Shown here: positions 6,387 through 6,968 of the stretch, piece by piece
How the letters are laid out: the number at the start of each line of letters is the position of its first letter
How positions within the stretch are numbered: the stretch's first letter is position 1
Assembly (NCBI GenBank): GCA_029974875.1
Contig: JARKQP010000418.1
Span: forward strand, 1-6,968
Direction of reading: 5' to 3'
DNA length: 6,968 nt
Origin: Mobilitalea sp.
GTDB taxonomy: Bacteria > Bacillota_A > Clostridia > Lachnospirales > Lachnospiraceae
Made by a program: the position numbers and the translations under genes
The notes under the pieces: generated by a model
Told to the model about the DNA's origin: nothing
Seen by the model: only the letters and a program-made list of their open reading frames with translations
The model's database searches: none

Positions 6387-6968
6387 TTACTTTACCTCCT
6401 TACTGTTCAGTGCTTTCAGCAGCCCATCAGACATTTTTGAAGTCCGGGCGAAGGAGCTTCTGCGCATGCCCTGGAGATATGGGACTGCGAGGAAGATAGC
6501 AACGATAATAGCGGTAAACAGCTTAAGGTCATTGGAATTTAACTTCAGCCAGAGGACAATACCGACTACGATATAATAGATAACACCGCCCAGGACCACA
6601 AAGGCTAAGCGCAGTGCAAAATTCATATGCTTTTTCAGCAGGGCATCACCAAATACCTCGCCGATAATGACGGCTGCCAGGCCGATAACGATGGAACCGC
6701 GTCCCATATTAATATCTGCAAAGCCCTGATACTGGGCCATTAAGCCGCCTGCCAGACTGACAATGCCATTGGATAAGGCGAGGGCAAGTACCTTTGTAAA
6801 ATTAATATTAATTCCGTTCGCCTTACTCATGGCAGGGTTACATCCGGTTGCACGGATGGAGCTTCCAAGCTCGGTACCAAAAAACCAATAAAGAATGATG
6901 ATCAAAGCAGCAGTAAAAATACATCCGATAAGGATGGATCTTGATATATGCATCAAGGAAATCAGAAG
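6387..6968 (-). CDS. ABC transporter permease, COG4120/BPD_transp_2 family (TrpXYZ-like), 5' end missing
   Basis: This is the membrane subunit partnered with the ATPase that follows it. The frame is open to the right edge of the window, so the first part (roughly a third of a usual 290-300 residue protein) is outside; 193 residues remain. The TTG at 6954-6956 is merely an internal Leu codon and not a start. Counting from the window edge, a hydrophobic helix spans about 12-30. Then comes the conserved cytoplasmic segment GSSIRATGCNPAMSKANGIN (35-54), typical of the family. A helix with LALALSNGIVSLAGGLMAQYQGFAD (61-85) follows, then GSIVIGLAAVIIGE (91-104), and two more hydrophobic stretches near 116-138 and 146-161 before a basic tail. 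The family is in the LivM/RbsC-like permease group, different from the DppB/DppC type across the intergenic region. The stop lies one base before the ATPase start, so both share a transcript. The binding-protein gene is expected upstream, beyond the window. Confidence 0.92.
   Translation of the reverse strand, partial: LLISLMHISRSILIGCIFTAALIIILYWFFGTELGSSIRATGCNPAMSKANGININFTKVLALALSNGIVSLAGGLMAQYQGFADINMGRGSIVIGLAAVIIGEVFGDALLKKHMNFALRLAFVVLGGVIYYIVVGIVLWLKLNSNDLKLFTAIIVAIFLAVPYLQGMRRSSFARTSKMSDGLLKALNSKEVK
6395..6400 (-). promoter_or_regulatory. Ribosome binding site of the TrpXYZ-like ATPase gene
   Basis: A perfect AGGAGG on the - strand lies inside the last codons of the permease gene, 9 nt before the ATG at 6385-6383. 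It fixes that start and gives the ATPase its own efficient initiation, in addition to any coupling with the permease. Confidence 0.85.

Noticed and set aside
6954..6956. TTG as the start of the - strand permease
   Set aside because: The frame remains open to the window edge and the family needs about 100 more N-terminal residues, so this is an internal codon.

Overview
The window reads as chromosomal DNA from a Gram-positive Clostridia-type bacterium, most likely a member of the Lachnospiraceae or a close relative. This is inferred from the strong AGGAGG-like ribosome binding sites, the moderate base composition by eye, the tightly packed transporter operons and the protein style. No marker gene settles the species. 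There are no RNA genes, insertion sequences, CRISPR arrays or phage genes that I can support.

Layout: two convergent ABC importer operons meet in a 340-base intergenic region. On the + strand, positions 2-5250 carry a five-gene peptide/nickel-family (Dpp/Opp) importer in the usual order. It has a substrate-binding protein whose 5' end lies outside the window, two permeases (DppB-like and DppC-like) and two ATPases (DppD-like and DppF-like). Spacing is tight: a 60-nt gap after the binding protein, an 8-nt overlap between the permeases, then 18-nt and 1-nt gaps, so dppB to dppF are surely co-transcribed. Together they would bind an oligopeptide, dipeptide or similar ligand outside the cell and drive it through the DppB/DppC channel with the DppD/DppF ATPase pair. 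The exact substrate cannot be read from this sequence.

On the - strand, positions 6968-5591 carry the end of a BPD_transp_2-type permease (5' end outside the window) and, one base later, a short single-domain ATPase. The pair resembles the COG4120/COG1101 importer family, which includes the TrpXYZ tryptophan transporter and the C. difficile CD0873-linked tyrosine transporter. The binding protein would be expected upstream, beyond position 6968. An aromatic amino acid is a plausible substrate but not shown.

The intergenic region (5251-5590) holds three inverted repeats: a small AT-rich hairpin just after dppF, a strong intrinsic terminator at about 5335-5382, and a 123-nt imperfect palindrome at 5451-5573 with 20-bp perfect outer arms. 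The palindrome is the least explained object here. It could be a MITE-like element, a structured RNA or a barrier between converging transcripts. The second point worth attention is that the DppF-like ATPase has LDGGR in place of the LSGGQ signature, which would make one of the two ATP sites of the DppD/DppF pair non-consensus. I see no clearly new multi-gene system in the window.
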